Assembly (NCBI GenBank): GCA_903894655.1 | Contig: CAITQY010000589.1 | Span: 1-9,480 of the forward strand | DNA length: 9,480 bases | Direction: 5' to 3' | From: an uncultured Gemmatimonadota bacterium | Lineage (GTDB): Bacteria > Gemmatimonadota > Gemmatimonadetes > Gemmatimonadales > Gemmatimonadaceae | Shown here: in pieces, positions 1-4,682 of the stretch | Layout of the letters: the number at the start of each line of letters is the position of its first letter | How positions within the stretch are numbered: position 1 is the stretch's first letter | Made by a program: the position numbers and the translations under genes | Notes under the pieces: generated by a model | What the model was told of the DNA's origin: nothing | Seen by the model: the letters and a program-made list of their open reading frames with translations, nothing else | The model's database searches: none

Positions 1-834
1 GATTTCGTCGGGCTTTTCGCGACCGCGCAGTTCACCCATCACGTTGTGGCTCTGCGCATCGGGCAACATCTTCGCGCTCATCGTGAGCGTCACGCGGACC
101 TTGTCGCCGCGGTTGATCATGCGACGCATCATCATGGCGTCCTCCGACGTCACGCTGGCGTGCGGAATCTTCGTGACGGTCGAATCGTAACTCATGCTGC
201 CGGTGTGCGGCGTGCGCATGCTGTACGGACCGGCGGCGCGCGCCAGCGACGCCACGGCACCGACCTTGGCGGCGGCAATGGCGCCGAGTCGACGGAACGA
301 GCCGTTGTAGCCGTAGTCGCGCCACTCGGCGTCGTACAGCACGATCTTGCCCTTGGCTTCGGCGGCGCGTTGCGTGAGCTCTTCGAAGCTGGCCACCACC
401 ATCACCTCGGCGGTGATGCCGCCGGCCGGGGTGGCGATGCTGCCGCCGAGGCCGAGCATGGGCATCAGCTGCCGACGCGGCGCGACCAGTTCGAGCGACT
501 CGGCGCCGCGCACCCAATGCGGTACCATCACCTTCTCTCGCTTCACGTTGGCGAGGCCGTCCTTCTCCATCGTGGCGGCCGTCCACACAATCGCGTCTTC
601 GAGCGCCTTTGAACCCGACAGGCGGTGGCCGAACCGGTCGGTGAGTTCGGCGATACGGTTCCAGGCGCCGGCCGAGTCAGCCTGAGCGGCGGCGATGATG
701 CGGTTCGCGACCTCAGCGTACTTGGCGGGAATCGCCTCGGGAGCCTGGGCCCACAGCGGCGCCGACAACGGGGCCGCGAGCGGGGAAGCGAGCGCCGCCA
801 ACGCGAGCGTGGCGAACAGGGAGGATCGAGCCAT
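1..834 (-). CDS. M28 family peptidase, carboxypeptidase Q-like, N-terminal part (cut by left edge)
   Basis: The gene opens at ATG 834-832 on the minus strand and reads without a stop for 278 codons to base 1, so the C-terminal half lies outside the window. Residues 1-30 form a signal peptide (MARSSLF start, hydrophobic Ala/Leu core, cleavage near LWAQ). Residues about 60-120 contain RFGHRLSGSKALEDAI and VPHWVRGAESLEL, and about 130-240 look like the protease-associated (PA) insert, with GITAEVMVVASFEEL, KGKIVLYD, AAKVGAVASL and PHTG. The peptidase domain is just beginning at residue 262 (SHNVMGEL) when the window ends. These blocks match what I know of animal carboxypeptidase Q (PGCP), a secreted two-zinc dipeptidase. 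The zinc ligands would lie off the edge and cannot be checked. No strong Shine-Dalgarno sequence precedes the ATG. The gene is divergent from the one at 944, with 109 bp between starts. Confidence 0.9.
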   Translation of the reverse strand, partial: MARSSLFATLALAALASPLAAPLSAPLWAQAPEAIPAKYAEVANRIIAAAQADSAGAWNRIAELTDRFGHRLSGSKALEDAIVWTAATMEKDGLANVKREKVMVPHWVRGAESLELVAPRRQLMPMLGLGGSIATPAGGITAEVMVVASFEELTQRAAEAKGKIVLYDAEWRDYGYNGSFRRLGAIAAAKVGAVASLARAAGPYSMRTPHTGSMSYDSTVTKIPHASVTSEDAMMMRRMINRGDKVRVTLTMSAKMLPDAQSHNVMGELRGREKPDEI

Positions 835-943
835 CGGATTGTCCACGGTATGGGGGAGGAGTGCGGATGCCTCCAATCTCGGTGTTACGGCGCGCGCCGT
901 CCAATCCCGGTGGCATATTGCGCACACCCTCACACCATTCATC

Positions 944-1390
944 ATGCTGACTGACACCATCATCGCGCGCCGCACGAGCGGACGCGTTACCTGCGCGCTG
1001 GTACCGCAGCCGCAGTGGGCGAAATCGCGGATCCTCGCCGATCAGGCCGTGGAGAGCCTTGGCCTGCGCGCGCTCGGCGACGGCTGGCTCGAGGTGAGCG
1101 AGAGTGACGCGGTCCGCATTGCCGCCGGGGTGCTCGGACGCGATCTGGGCAGTAACGCCGTGATCATTCCGGCGTCGGAGGCCGAGGCGTTGGTGAGCGA
1201 TCTCCTGGCCATGGTGCCGGAGCCGTTCAGCTGCTTCACCAACGGTGACTGGGCCGATGTGTTCGGCGACGAGTCGCAGCACGCCAATGGCTTCAGCTTC
1301 GATCCACTCACGGAGTCGGCGCTCGATGCCGGCATCGTGTGCGTGGGTGATGGCGTGACGGCGGTGCTGTGGGTCGAAGACGAGGACTGA
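944..1390 (+). CDS. Hypothetical small acidic protein (148 aa)
   Basis: I do not recognise this protein family. The frame is open further upstream, but that extension would read antisense through the M28 signal-peptide region, so I chose ATG 944 (MLTDTIIARRTSG), the first start after the divergent gene. No Shine-Dalgarno sequence is visible ahead of it; a CATATT hexamer at 914-919 could be a -10 element but has no clear -35 partner. The protein has no signal peptide or membrane segment and looks like a soluble alpha/beta fold. It contains alternating hydrophobic strands (NAVIIPAS, AGIVCVGDGVTAVLWVED), a helix-like stretch (ESDAVRIAAGVLGRDLG), a central FSCFTNGDWADVFGDE segment and a very acidic tail (VEDED). 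The next gene on this strand is 800 bp away, so it is probably monocistronic. Confidence 0.7.
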   Translation: MLTDTIIARRTSGRVTCALVPQPQWAKSRILADQAVESLGLRALGDGWLEVSESDAVRIAAGVLGRDLGSNAVIIPASEAEALVSDLLAMVPEPFSCFTNGDWADVFGDESQHANGFSFDPLTESALDAGIVCVGDGVTAVLWVEDED

Positions 1391-1425
1391 CGTTCTCGTG
1401 GCTCGACGGACAGCATCGTGCCGGG

Positions 1426-1590
1426 CTGAGATCGCTGGTTCACGCGATGCTCGCGACGGGCCGCGAAGGCACGCGAAGAAAATCTCTGATGCTGTTCTTC
1501 GCGAACCTTCGCGTTCTTCGCGGACTTCGCGTGAACCTACGGACTACCAGTTCAAGCGAGCGTCATGGCATGAGCGTGCGAACTACCCGG
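1426..1590 (+). repeat. 165-bp direct repeat, copy A
   Basis: This segment aligns without gaps to 2048-2212 at a constant offset of 622 bp. By hand count there are 10 mismatches in 165 positions (about 94% identity). It starts at CTGAGATCGCTGG and ends at ACCCGG; sequence outside these limits does not match. It contains the 101-bp palindrome (1437-1537), a 32-bp linker and the first seven codons of the isomerase gene that is complete at 2192. Copy A lies between the converging ends of the genes at 944-1390 and 1600-1980. Confidence 0.95.
1437..1537. repeat. Long-arm palindromic element in copy A
   Basis: The left arm (1437-1480) begins GGTTCACGCG and ends CGCGAAGAA. The right arm (1495-1537) begins TTCTTCGCG and ends CGCGTGAACC. 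They pair as an imperfect stem of about 43-44 nt around a 14-nt loop (1481-1494). The right arm holds four TTCGCG hexamers spaced 10, 9 and 9 bp apart, and the left arm holds their approximate complements. There is no ORF of note inside, which fits a REP- or MITE-like non-coding element. Here it lies downstream of both flanking genes and could act as a bidirectional transcription stop, although there is no T-tract. Confidence 0.85.
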
Positions 1591-1596
1591 GACTAG
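1570..1596 (+). pseudogene. Decapitated duplicate of the isomerase gene start
   Basis: ATG 1570 begins eight codons, MSVRTTRD, followed by TAG. The first seven are the same residues as the start of the isomerase at 2192-2212, with a single silent base difference (ACT versus ACC). Homology stops right after codon seven, where the sequence becomes the 3' end of the opposing lipoprotein gene. This is best read as a remnant of the duplication, not a functional gene; the upstream linker that would serve as its leader is also duplicated. Confidence 0.7.
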
Positions 1597-1599
1597 CGA

Positions 1600-1980
1600 C
1601 TACGGCACCGTCTTCCGCATCCGCACGATGAACTCCTGATCGCCCCCGAGTAGCGGCAGCAGCGTGCGCGCCGTGTCGTAGCCCGCCCGCACCGTCATGA
1701 GCTCGGAGGCGCCCACTCGGAGTCGCTGCAGGTTGTAGCTGCCGTCGTCGTGGCTGGTATCCGACACGGCGTCCACCGTGACCCGGGCACCGCCGATCGG
1801 AAGCGCCGTCGCGAGATCCTGCACGCGCCCGCGGAGATGCGTCTCGAGCGGCGCTTTGGGGGCCGTGATCGGCGTGTCGGGCAACTGGTCACGCTCGCCC
1901 ACGCATGAGGCCAGTGGCAGCACGACGGCCAGACAGCGCACGACGGTGCGGCAGGTCGTGCGGCGGGGTAAACTAGGCAT
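1600..1980 (-). CDS. Small lipoprotein with carboxypeptidase-regulatory-like domain (126 aa)
   Basis: The start at ATG 1980-1978 gives a short basic N-terminus (MPSLPRRTTCR), a hydrophobic segment and a lipobox LASC with the candidate lipidated Cys at residue 26. Residues about 48-123 look like a carboxypeptidase-regulatory-like beta-sandwich. The segment THLRGRVQDLATALPIGGARVTVD has the usual 'modification, then strand' pattern, followed by DGSYNLQRLRVGASELMTVRAGYD, the typical Gly-x-Tyr turn and the 'V..GY' strand. Such domains are structural or carbohydrate-binding modules in exported proteins; no catalytic residues are expected. The gene sits exactly between the two direct repeats, facing opposite to the isomerase gene. 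Its start is 211 bp from that of the isomerase, and its end faces the palindrome of copy A. No clear Shine-Dalgarno sequence is visible. The function is unknown beyond cell-envelope location. Confidence 0.8.
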   Translation of the reverse strand: MPSLPRRTTCRTVVRCLAVVLPLASCVGERDQLPDTPITAPKAPLETHLRGRVQDLATALPIGGARVTVDAVSDTSHDDGSYNLQRLRVGASELMTVRAGYDTARTLLPLLGGDQEFIVRMRKTVP

Positions 1981-2047
1981 ACGGTGTGAGGCTGAGGGTT
2001 CGCTCGGAATCTACAGGGCGTGGCGTCGGACGGAGTGGGCGCCACGT

Positions 2048-2212
2048 CTGAGATCGCTGGTTCACGCGAAGCTCGCGGAGGGCCGCGAAGGTACGCGAAG
2101 AAAATCTTTAATGCTGTTCTTCGCGAACCTTCGCGTTCGTCGCGGACTTCGCGTGAACCAACGGAATACCAGTTCAAGCGAGCGTCATGGCATGAGCGTG
2201 CGAACCACCCGG
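2048..2212 (+). repeat. 165-bp direct repeat, copy B
   Basis: This is the partner of 1426-1590. It occupies most of the divergent intergenic region between the lipoprotein (start 1980) and the isomerase, and its last 21 bp are codons 1-7 of the isomerase gene. Differences from copy A are single-base substitutions scattered along the length, with two inside the palindrome loop (CTTTAA here, CTCTGA in copy A). Confidence 0.95.
2059..2159. repeat. Long-arm palindromic element in copy B, upstream of the isomerase gene
   Basis: The terminal 13 bp are a perfect inverted repeat (GGTTCACGCGAAG / CTTCGCGTGAACC). Pairing continues with few mismatches through arms of 44 and 43 nt to a 14-nt loop at 2103-2116. 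The element ends 32 bp before the isomerase ATG. If transcribed, it would form a strong hairpin in the 5' leader. The loop contains TTTAAT (2107-2112), a -10-like hexamer, but no matching -35 is present at the expected distance. Confidence 0.88.
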
Positions 2213-2854
2213 ATACTGCTGGCGATCGGCCTGACCGCAATGGCCGCCTGCTCGGCCGAGCCGCGCGTGCCGGCGCAAACGTCCGTGCCCCGTGTGATTC
2301 CCGAACCATCGGCCACGCCACGGCGCAGTCCCGATACGTTCCGTGTGCGGGTCGAGACCAGCAAAGGCCCGTTCACCATCGAGGTCACGCGCGCGCTCGC
2401 GCCGCGCGGCGCTGATCGATTCTACGAATTGGTCACGATCGGCTACTATGCAGGCAACCGGTTCTTCCGCATGGTGCCGGGATTCGTGGTGCAGTTCGGC
2501 ATTCATGGCGATCCCGCCGTGAACGCCAAGTGGGCGCAGTCGGCGATGGCCGATGAACTGCAGCGACTGGGCAACACGCGGGGCACGGTGGCCTTTACCA
2601 CGGTGGACGCGAATAGCCGCATGGTGCAGCTGTACGTCAACCTGGTCGACAACTCGGCCAAGCTCGACCGGCAGAAGCTGTACGCGCCGATCGGCGTGGT
2701 GGTGGAGGGGATGGACGTACTCGAACGCTTGAACTTCGAGTACGGAGAAGATCCCGTGCAGTCGCGCATCATGTCGCGCGGTAACAAGTATCTCGACCGG
2801 TGGTTTCCGGCACTCGATTCCATCGTGTCGGCCACGGTTGTTCCGTCTTCTTGA
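2192..2854 (+). CDS. Cyclophilin-type peptidyl-prolyl cis-trans isomerase, lipoprotein (220 aa)
   Basis: The protein should isomerise X-Pro bonds in exported proteins. ATG 2192 gives MSVRTTRILLAIGLTAMAAC, a lipoprotein signal with candidate lipidated Cys20, followed by a Pro-rich linker. The cyclophilin domain starts near residue 50: VRVETSKGPFTIEV, APRGADRFYELVTIGYYAGNRFFRMVPGFVVQFG, then NTRGTVAFTTVDANSRMVQLYVNLVDN and GVVVEGMDVLERL. The catalytic Arg of the family corresponds to R93 in FFRMVPGF, and Q101 is also kept. The usual SQFFI strand is replaced by MVQLYVN, and the Trp of the cyclosporin-binding loop is absent, as in many divergent bacterial cyclophilins. The frame is open upstream, but that part overlaps the lipoprotein gene and repeat on the other strand. 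An ATG at 2187 reads only ATG-GCA-TGA. The next gene starts 7 bp after the stop, implying an operon. The first seven codons are duplicated at 1570. Confidence 0.9.
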   Translation: MSVRTTRILLAIGLTAMAACSAEPRVPAQTSVPRVIPEPSATPRRSPDTFRVRVETSKGPFTIEVTRALAPRGADRFYELVTIGYYAGNRFFRMVPGFVVQFGIHGDPAVNAKWAQSAMADELQRLGNTRGTVAFTTVDANSRMVQLYVNLVDNSAKLDRQKLYAPIGVVVEGMDVLERLNFEYGEDPVQSRIMSRGNKYLDRWFPALDSIVSATVVPSS

Positions 2855-2861
2855 GAATCGC

Positions 2862-3575
2862 ATGAAGCCTTTCGAACGTCTCGGTAACGCCCGTACTCCC
2901 GATGGCTCGCTGCTGGAGCTGTTCCGCCACGACGGCTCGTATCTCATTCGGGCCAACGGCATCGAGCTGATGTCGCAGCGTCGTCACTTGTCCGAAGACC
3001 GGCTGGCCGAAGTGGCGTGTGTGGGGCTGAAGGACAAGCCAGGCGTCCGTGTGTTGATTGGCGGGCTCGGACTGGGCTTCACGTTGCGCGCGGCGCTCAA
3101 AGAGGTGGCCGACGACGCCGAGGTGGTGGTGGCGGAGTTTCTGGCCGAGGTGATCGAGTGGAACACCAATCCCGAGTACGGGATTTCGGTGGAGACGCTC
3201 AAAGATCCGCGGGTGCGCGTGGTGCACGACGATATCGTGAATGTGCTGCGCGATCACGCCGGCCAGTTCGATGCGATCATGCTCGACACCGACAACGGTC
3301 CCGACGGGATGATTATGTCAGAGAACGCGCGGCTCTATGCGCAACGTGGCATCGCGACCACGGTGGCGGCGCTGCGCGCGCCGGGGATCATCGCGTACTG
3401 GTCGGTGGGCGATGATCCGGCGTTTGCGCACGCACTGCGCGGCAGTGGGCTGCTGGTGGAAACGCTGCGCGTGCGGGCGCATGACACCAAGGGGCCGATG
3501 CACACGCTGTACGTGGCGAAGCCCAGGCCACCGCGTCGCGACACGATGTCACCCGTGGGCTCATCCCCGCGATAG
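2862..3575 (+). CDS. Spermidine synthase-like / SAM-dependent methyltransferase-fold protein (237 aa)
   Basis: ATG 2862 (MKPFERLGNARTPDGS) lies 7 bp after the isomerase stop. The frame opens 24 bp earlier, but that overlaps the isomerase end. A short N-terminal beta region (LLELFRHDGSYLIRANGIELMSQRRHLSEDRLAEVAC) resembles the tetramerisation part of polyamine synthases. The Rossmann core follows: motif I VLIGGLGLGF at 64-73, the acidic strand end VVVAEF with E92, then DPRVRVVHDDIVNVL, and FDAIMLDTDNGPDG at 136-149 near the active site. Annotation pipelines often call such proteins spermidine synthase. I do not see the aminopropyltransferase signature with its paired Asp and a DGxxQ-type substrate segment, so true polyamine activity is doubtful; a methyltransferase or nucleoside-binding role is equally possible. 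The C-terminal about 20 residues are basic and Pro-rich, probably disordered. Confidence 0.85.
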   Translation: MKPFERLGNARTPDGSLLELFRHDGSYLIRANGIELMSQRRHLSEDRLAEVACVGLKDKPGVRVLIGGLGLGFTLRAALKEVADDAEVVVAEFLAEVIEWNTNPEYGISVETLKDPRVRVVHDDIVNVLRDHAGQFDAIMLDTDNGPDGMIMSENARLYAQRGIATTVAALRAPGIIAYWSVGDDPAFAHALRGSGLLVETLRVRAHDTKGPMHTLYVAKPRPPRRDTMSPVGSSPR

Positions 3576-3613
3576 TCGGGGGCCTCCAGGCCATATCCGG
3601 GAGGGGCAAGCGG

Positions 3614-3659
3614 ACGAATCCCCGCGCGGTGTGCAAACGCACTCCACGCGGGGATTCGT
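3614..3659. terminator. Strong hairpin between convergent genes, likely bidirectional terminator
   Basis: ACGAATCCCCGCG (3614-3626) is the exact reverse complement of CGCGGGGATTCGT (3647-3659), giving a perfect 13-bp stem. The interior can extend it with GGTGTGC / GCACTCC (one mismatch) around an AAAC loop. It lies 38 bp after the stop of the plus-strand gene and 21 bp after the stop of the minus-strand gene, where a shared terminator would be expected. There is no T-run on either side, so it is not a textbook Rho-independent site. Confidence 0.7.
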
Positions 3660-3680
3660 GTATTCGGCAGACTGGGAAAA

Positions 3681-3839
3681 TCAGTTCCCGAACACCGCGG
3701 CGCTTGGGTGAGCCTGCTCGCTGCCGTAGGTCACTGAGCTCGGCGGTGCTTCAGCGCCAAGGCGCGTGGCCATGGCGAACCCACCGAAGGCGAGGAAGCA
3801 CACGGCGATCGAGAGAATGGCGCGGTTGATAACCTTCAT
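3681..3839 (-). CDS. Small exported or membrane-anchored peptide (52 aa)
   Basis: I do not recognise the family. ATG 3839-3837 starts MKVINRAILSIAVCFLAFGGFAMATRLGAE and the protein ends HPSAAVFGN. The N-terminus has two basic residues and then about 17 hydrophobic residues, which could be an uncleaved membrane anchor or a signal peptide cut after AMA. An in-frame ATG at 3881 lacks a ribosome-binding site, while ATG 3839 has GAGG 8 nt upstream, which decides the start. The remainder (about 25 residues) is small, polar and low in charge, with no motif. It is followed by the shared hairpin at 3614-3659, and its promoter would lie in the 235-bp divergent gap before 4075, where I see no clear -35/-10 pair on this strand. 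The ribosome-binding site, signal-like segment and terminator together argue for a real small gene. Confidence 0.6.
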   Translation of the reverse strand: MKVINRAILSIAVCFLAFGGFAMATRLGAEAPPSSVTYGSEQAHPSAAVFGN

Positions 3840-4036
3840 GGCGTGCGCCTCGTGGGCGTCATCGCAGAGTTCGTTCCACATGAGTCAGGTGCCGAGTGAA
3901 GCGTTCAGGGACGGAATCGGGACAGCGTGTGTCCAGTATCGACAAGTGCACAGAAAAACGGGAGTGCCGCCGCTGGCGCTCGCTGTGACAAACGGCTCGT
4001 CCCTCTCTGGGAGCAGGACGCCCGCCATTCGGTCCC

Positions 4037-4065
4037 TTGGCACGTGGGCGCGGATTCGCTGTAAA
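4037..4065 (+). promoter_or_regulatory. Candidate promoter giving a nearly leaderless transcript
   Basis: TTGGCA (4037-4042) matches the -35 consensus at five of six positions. After a 17-bp spacer comes TGTAAA (4060-4065), a fair -10; TAAACT at 4062-4067 is an alternative with a 19-bp spacer. Transcription would start about 4072, only a few bases before ATG 4075. That fits the absence of a Shine-Dalgarno sequence there. The call rests on pattern matching only. Confidence 0.35.
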
Positions 4066-4074
4066 CTTCCGCAG

Positions 4075-4479
4075 ATGAACCCTCGTCTGCTCGCCCCCCT
4101 GCTCCTGCCGGCGCTCGCCGCCCTCGTGGTCAGCGCCTGTCGCCGCGAACGTCCCCAGCCGGTCGTGATGACCGTTGCCCGCGGCACCGCGCCGTCGTGG
4201 TCGGTCGCCGTCCGCTCCGATGGCATGCAGTTCACCCGATTGGGTGTCGACAGCAGCTATTACCCGTACGCCACGCCCGATTTCGATGCGGACGGTCGCG
4301 CGGTGTACCGCAGCAAGCGTTTCGGCGCGGATCCCTTGTTCATGCTGGTGATCGAGCGATCCGACTGCAACGACGGGACGTCGGATCAACGCTACCCGGG
4401 CAAGGCCGTGCTGACCCGCGGTGACTCCACCTGGCTCGGCTGCGCCACGGTGGTCCCCGATTCTCTTGATGCACGCTAG
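4075..4479 (+). CDS. COG3650-like lipoprotein (134 aa)
   Basis: ATG 4075 gives MNPRLLAPLLLPALAALVVSAC, a lipoprotein signal with candidate lipidated Cys22; the frame is open upstream, but that stretch has no coding character. The mature part (residues 32-125) has the pattern I associate with the uncharacterised COG3650-type domain: ARGTAPSWSVAVRSDGMQFTRLG with W42, a short YPYATPDF turn, GRAVYRS, LFMLVIERSDCNDGTSDQRYPGKAVLT, and the closing WLGCA. The conserved Cys pair, C98 and C123, could form a disulfide, consistent with location outside the cytoplasm. The domain often occurs in envelope proteins next to lysozyme-inhibitor-like modules, but its function is unknown. No Shine-Dalgarno sequence precedes the ATG. 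The 203 bp after the stop hold no gene I can support, only a likely promoter for the next gene. Confidence 0.75.
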   Translation: MNPRLLAPLLLPALAALVVSACRRERPQPVVMTVARGTAPSWSVAVRSDGMQFTRLGVDSSYYPYATPDFDADGRAVYRSKRFGADPLFMLVIERSDCNDGTSDQRYPGKAVLTRGDSTWLGCATVVPDSLDAR

Positions 4480-4616
4480 CATGACGGCGGCGATGGGTTC
4501 GGGCACCCTGCAGTGGTGAGAGCCCTTCGACGGCGATCACCAGCGCACAGGCCTGGCTGTCGGTGCTGGTGCTCGAGCACATTCGCTCGTACTGTAGGCA
4601 GACTCCCACCTACGAG

Positions 4617-4646
4617 TTGACATCCTCACCTCGCGATTCCGATTTT
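4617..4646 (+). promoter_or_regulatory. Candidate promoter for the NHL-repeat gene
   Basis: A perfect -35 hexamer TTGACA lies at 4617-4622. With an 18-bp spacer the -10 would be GATTTT (4641-4646), which is weak. The site is 61 bp upstream of the GTG start at 4683, a sensible distance. The -35 match is convincing; the -10 is not. Confidence 0.4.
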
Positions 4647-4682
4647 CGCTCGTCGGACGCGCGTCCATCGGAGACACGCACT

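Noticed and set aside
32..612. Long open frames at 32-586 (minus) and 46-612 (plus) in the left part
   Set aside because: Their translations are Arg/His-rich low-complexity strings typical of GC-rich shadow frames. The frame reading 834 to 1 on the minus strand gives a clear carboxypeptidase Q-like sequence instead.
1398..1631. Small plus-strand frames across copy A of the repeat (1369-1596 and 1398-1631)
   Set aside because: They translate the palindrome, and related peptides appear from copy B in other frames. There is no ribosome-binding site and no family resemblance.
1426..2212. Interpretation of the repeats as a CRISPR array or transposon ends
   Set aside because: There are only two copies in direct orientation, the unit is 165 bp long, and there is no transposase between them, so neither model fits.
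1695..2321. Minus-strand 208-aa open frame crossing the lipoprotein gene and copy B
   Set aside because: It overlaps the lipoprotein in another frame and runs antisense through the palindrome and the isomerase start; its composition is that of a shadow frame.
2174..2962. Minus-strand 262-aa open frame opposite the isomerase
   Set aside because: It is antisense to a clear cyclophilin domain and has a His/Arg-rich composition without motifs.
3840..4074. Search for a second small gene or promoter pair in the 235-bp divergent gap
   Set aside because: Apart from the candidate promoter at 4037-4065, I see no ORF with a ribosome-binding site, no repeat and no convincing minus-strand promoter.
4480..4682. 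Possible gene or RNA in the 203-bp gap before the NHL gene
   Set aside because: The upstream extension of the NHL frame is polar and would bury the signal peptide. A 12-bp palindrome GTGCTCGAGCAC (4569-4580) and a short GTAGG/CCTAC stem are too weak to call.
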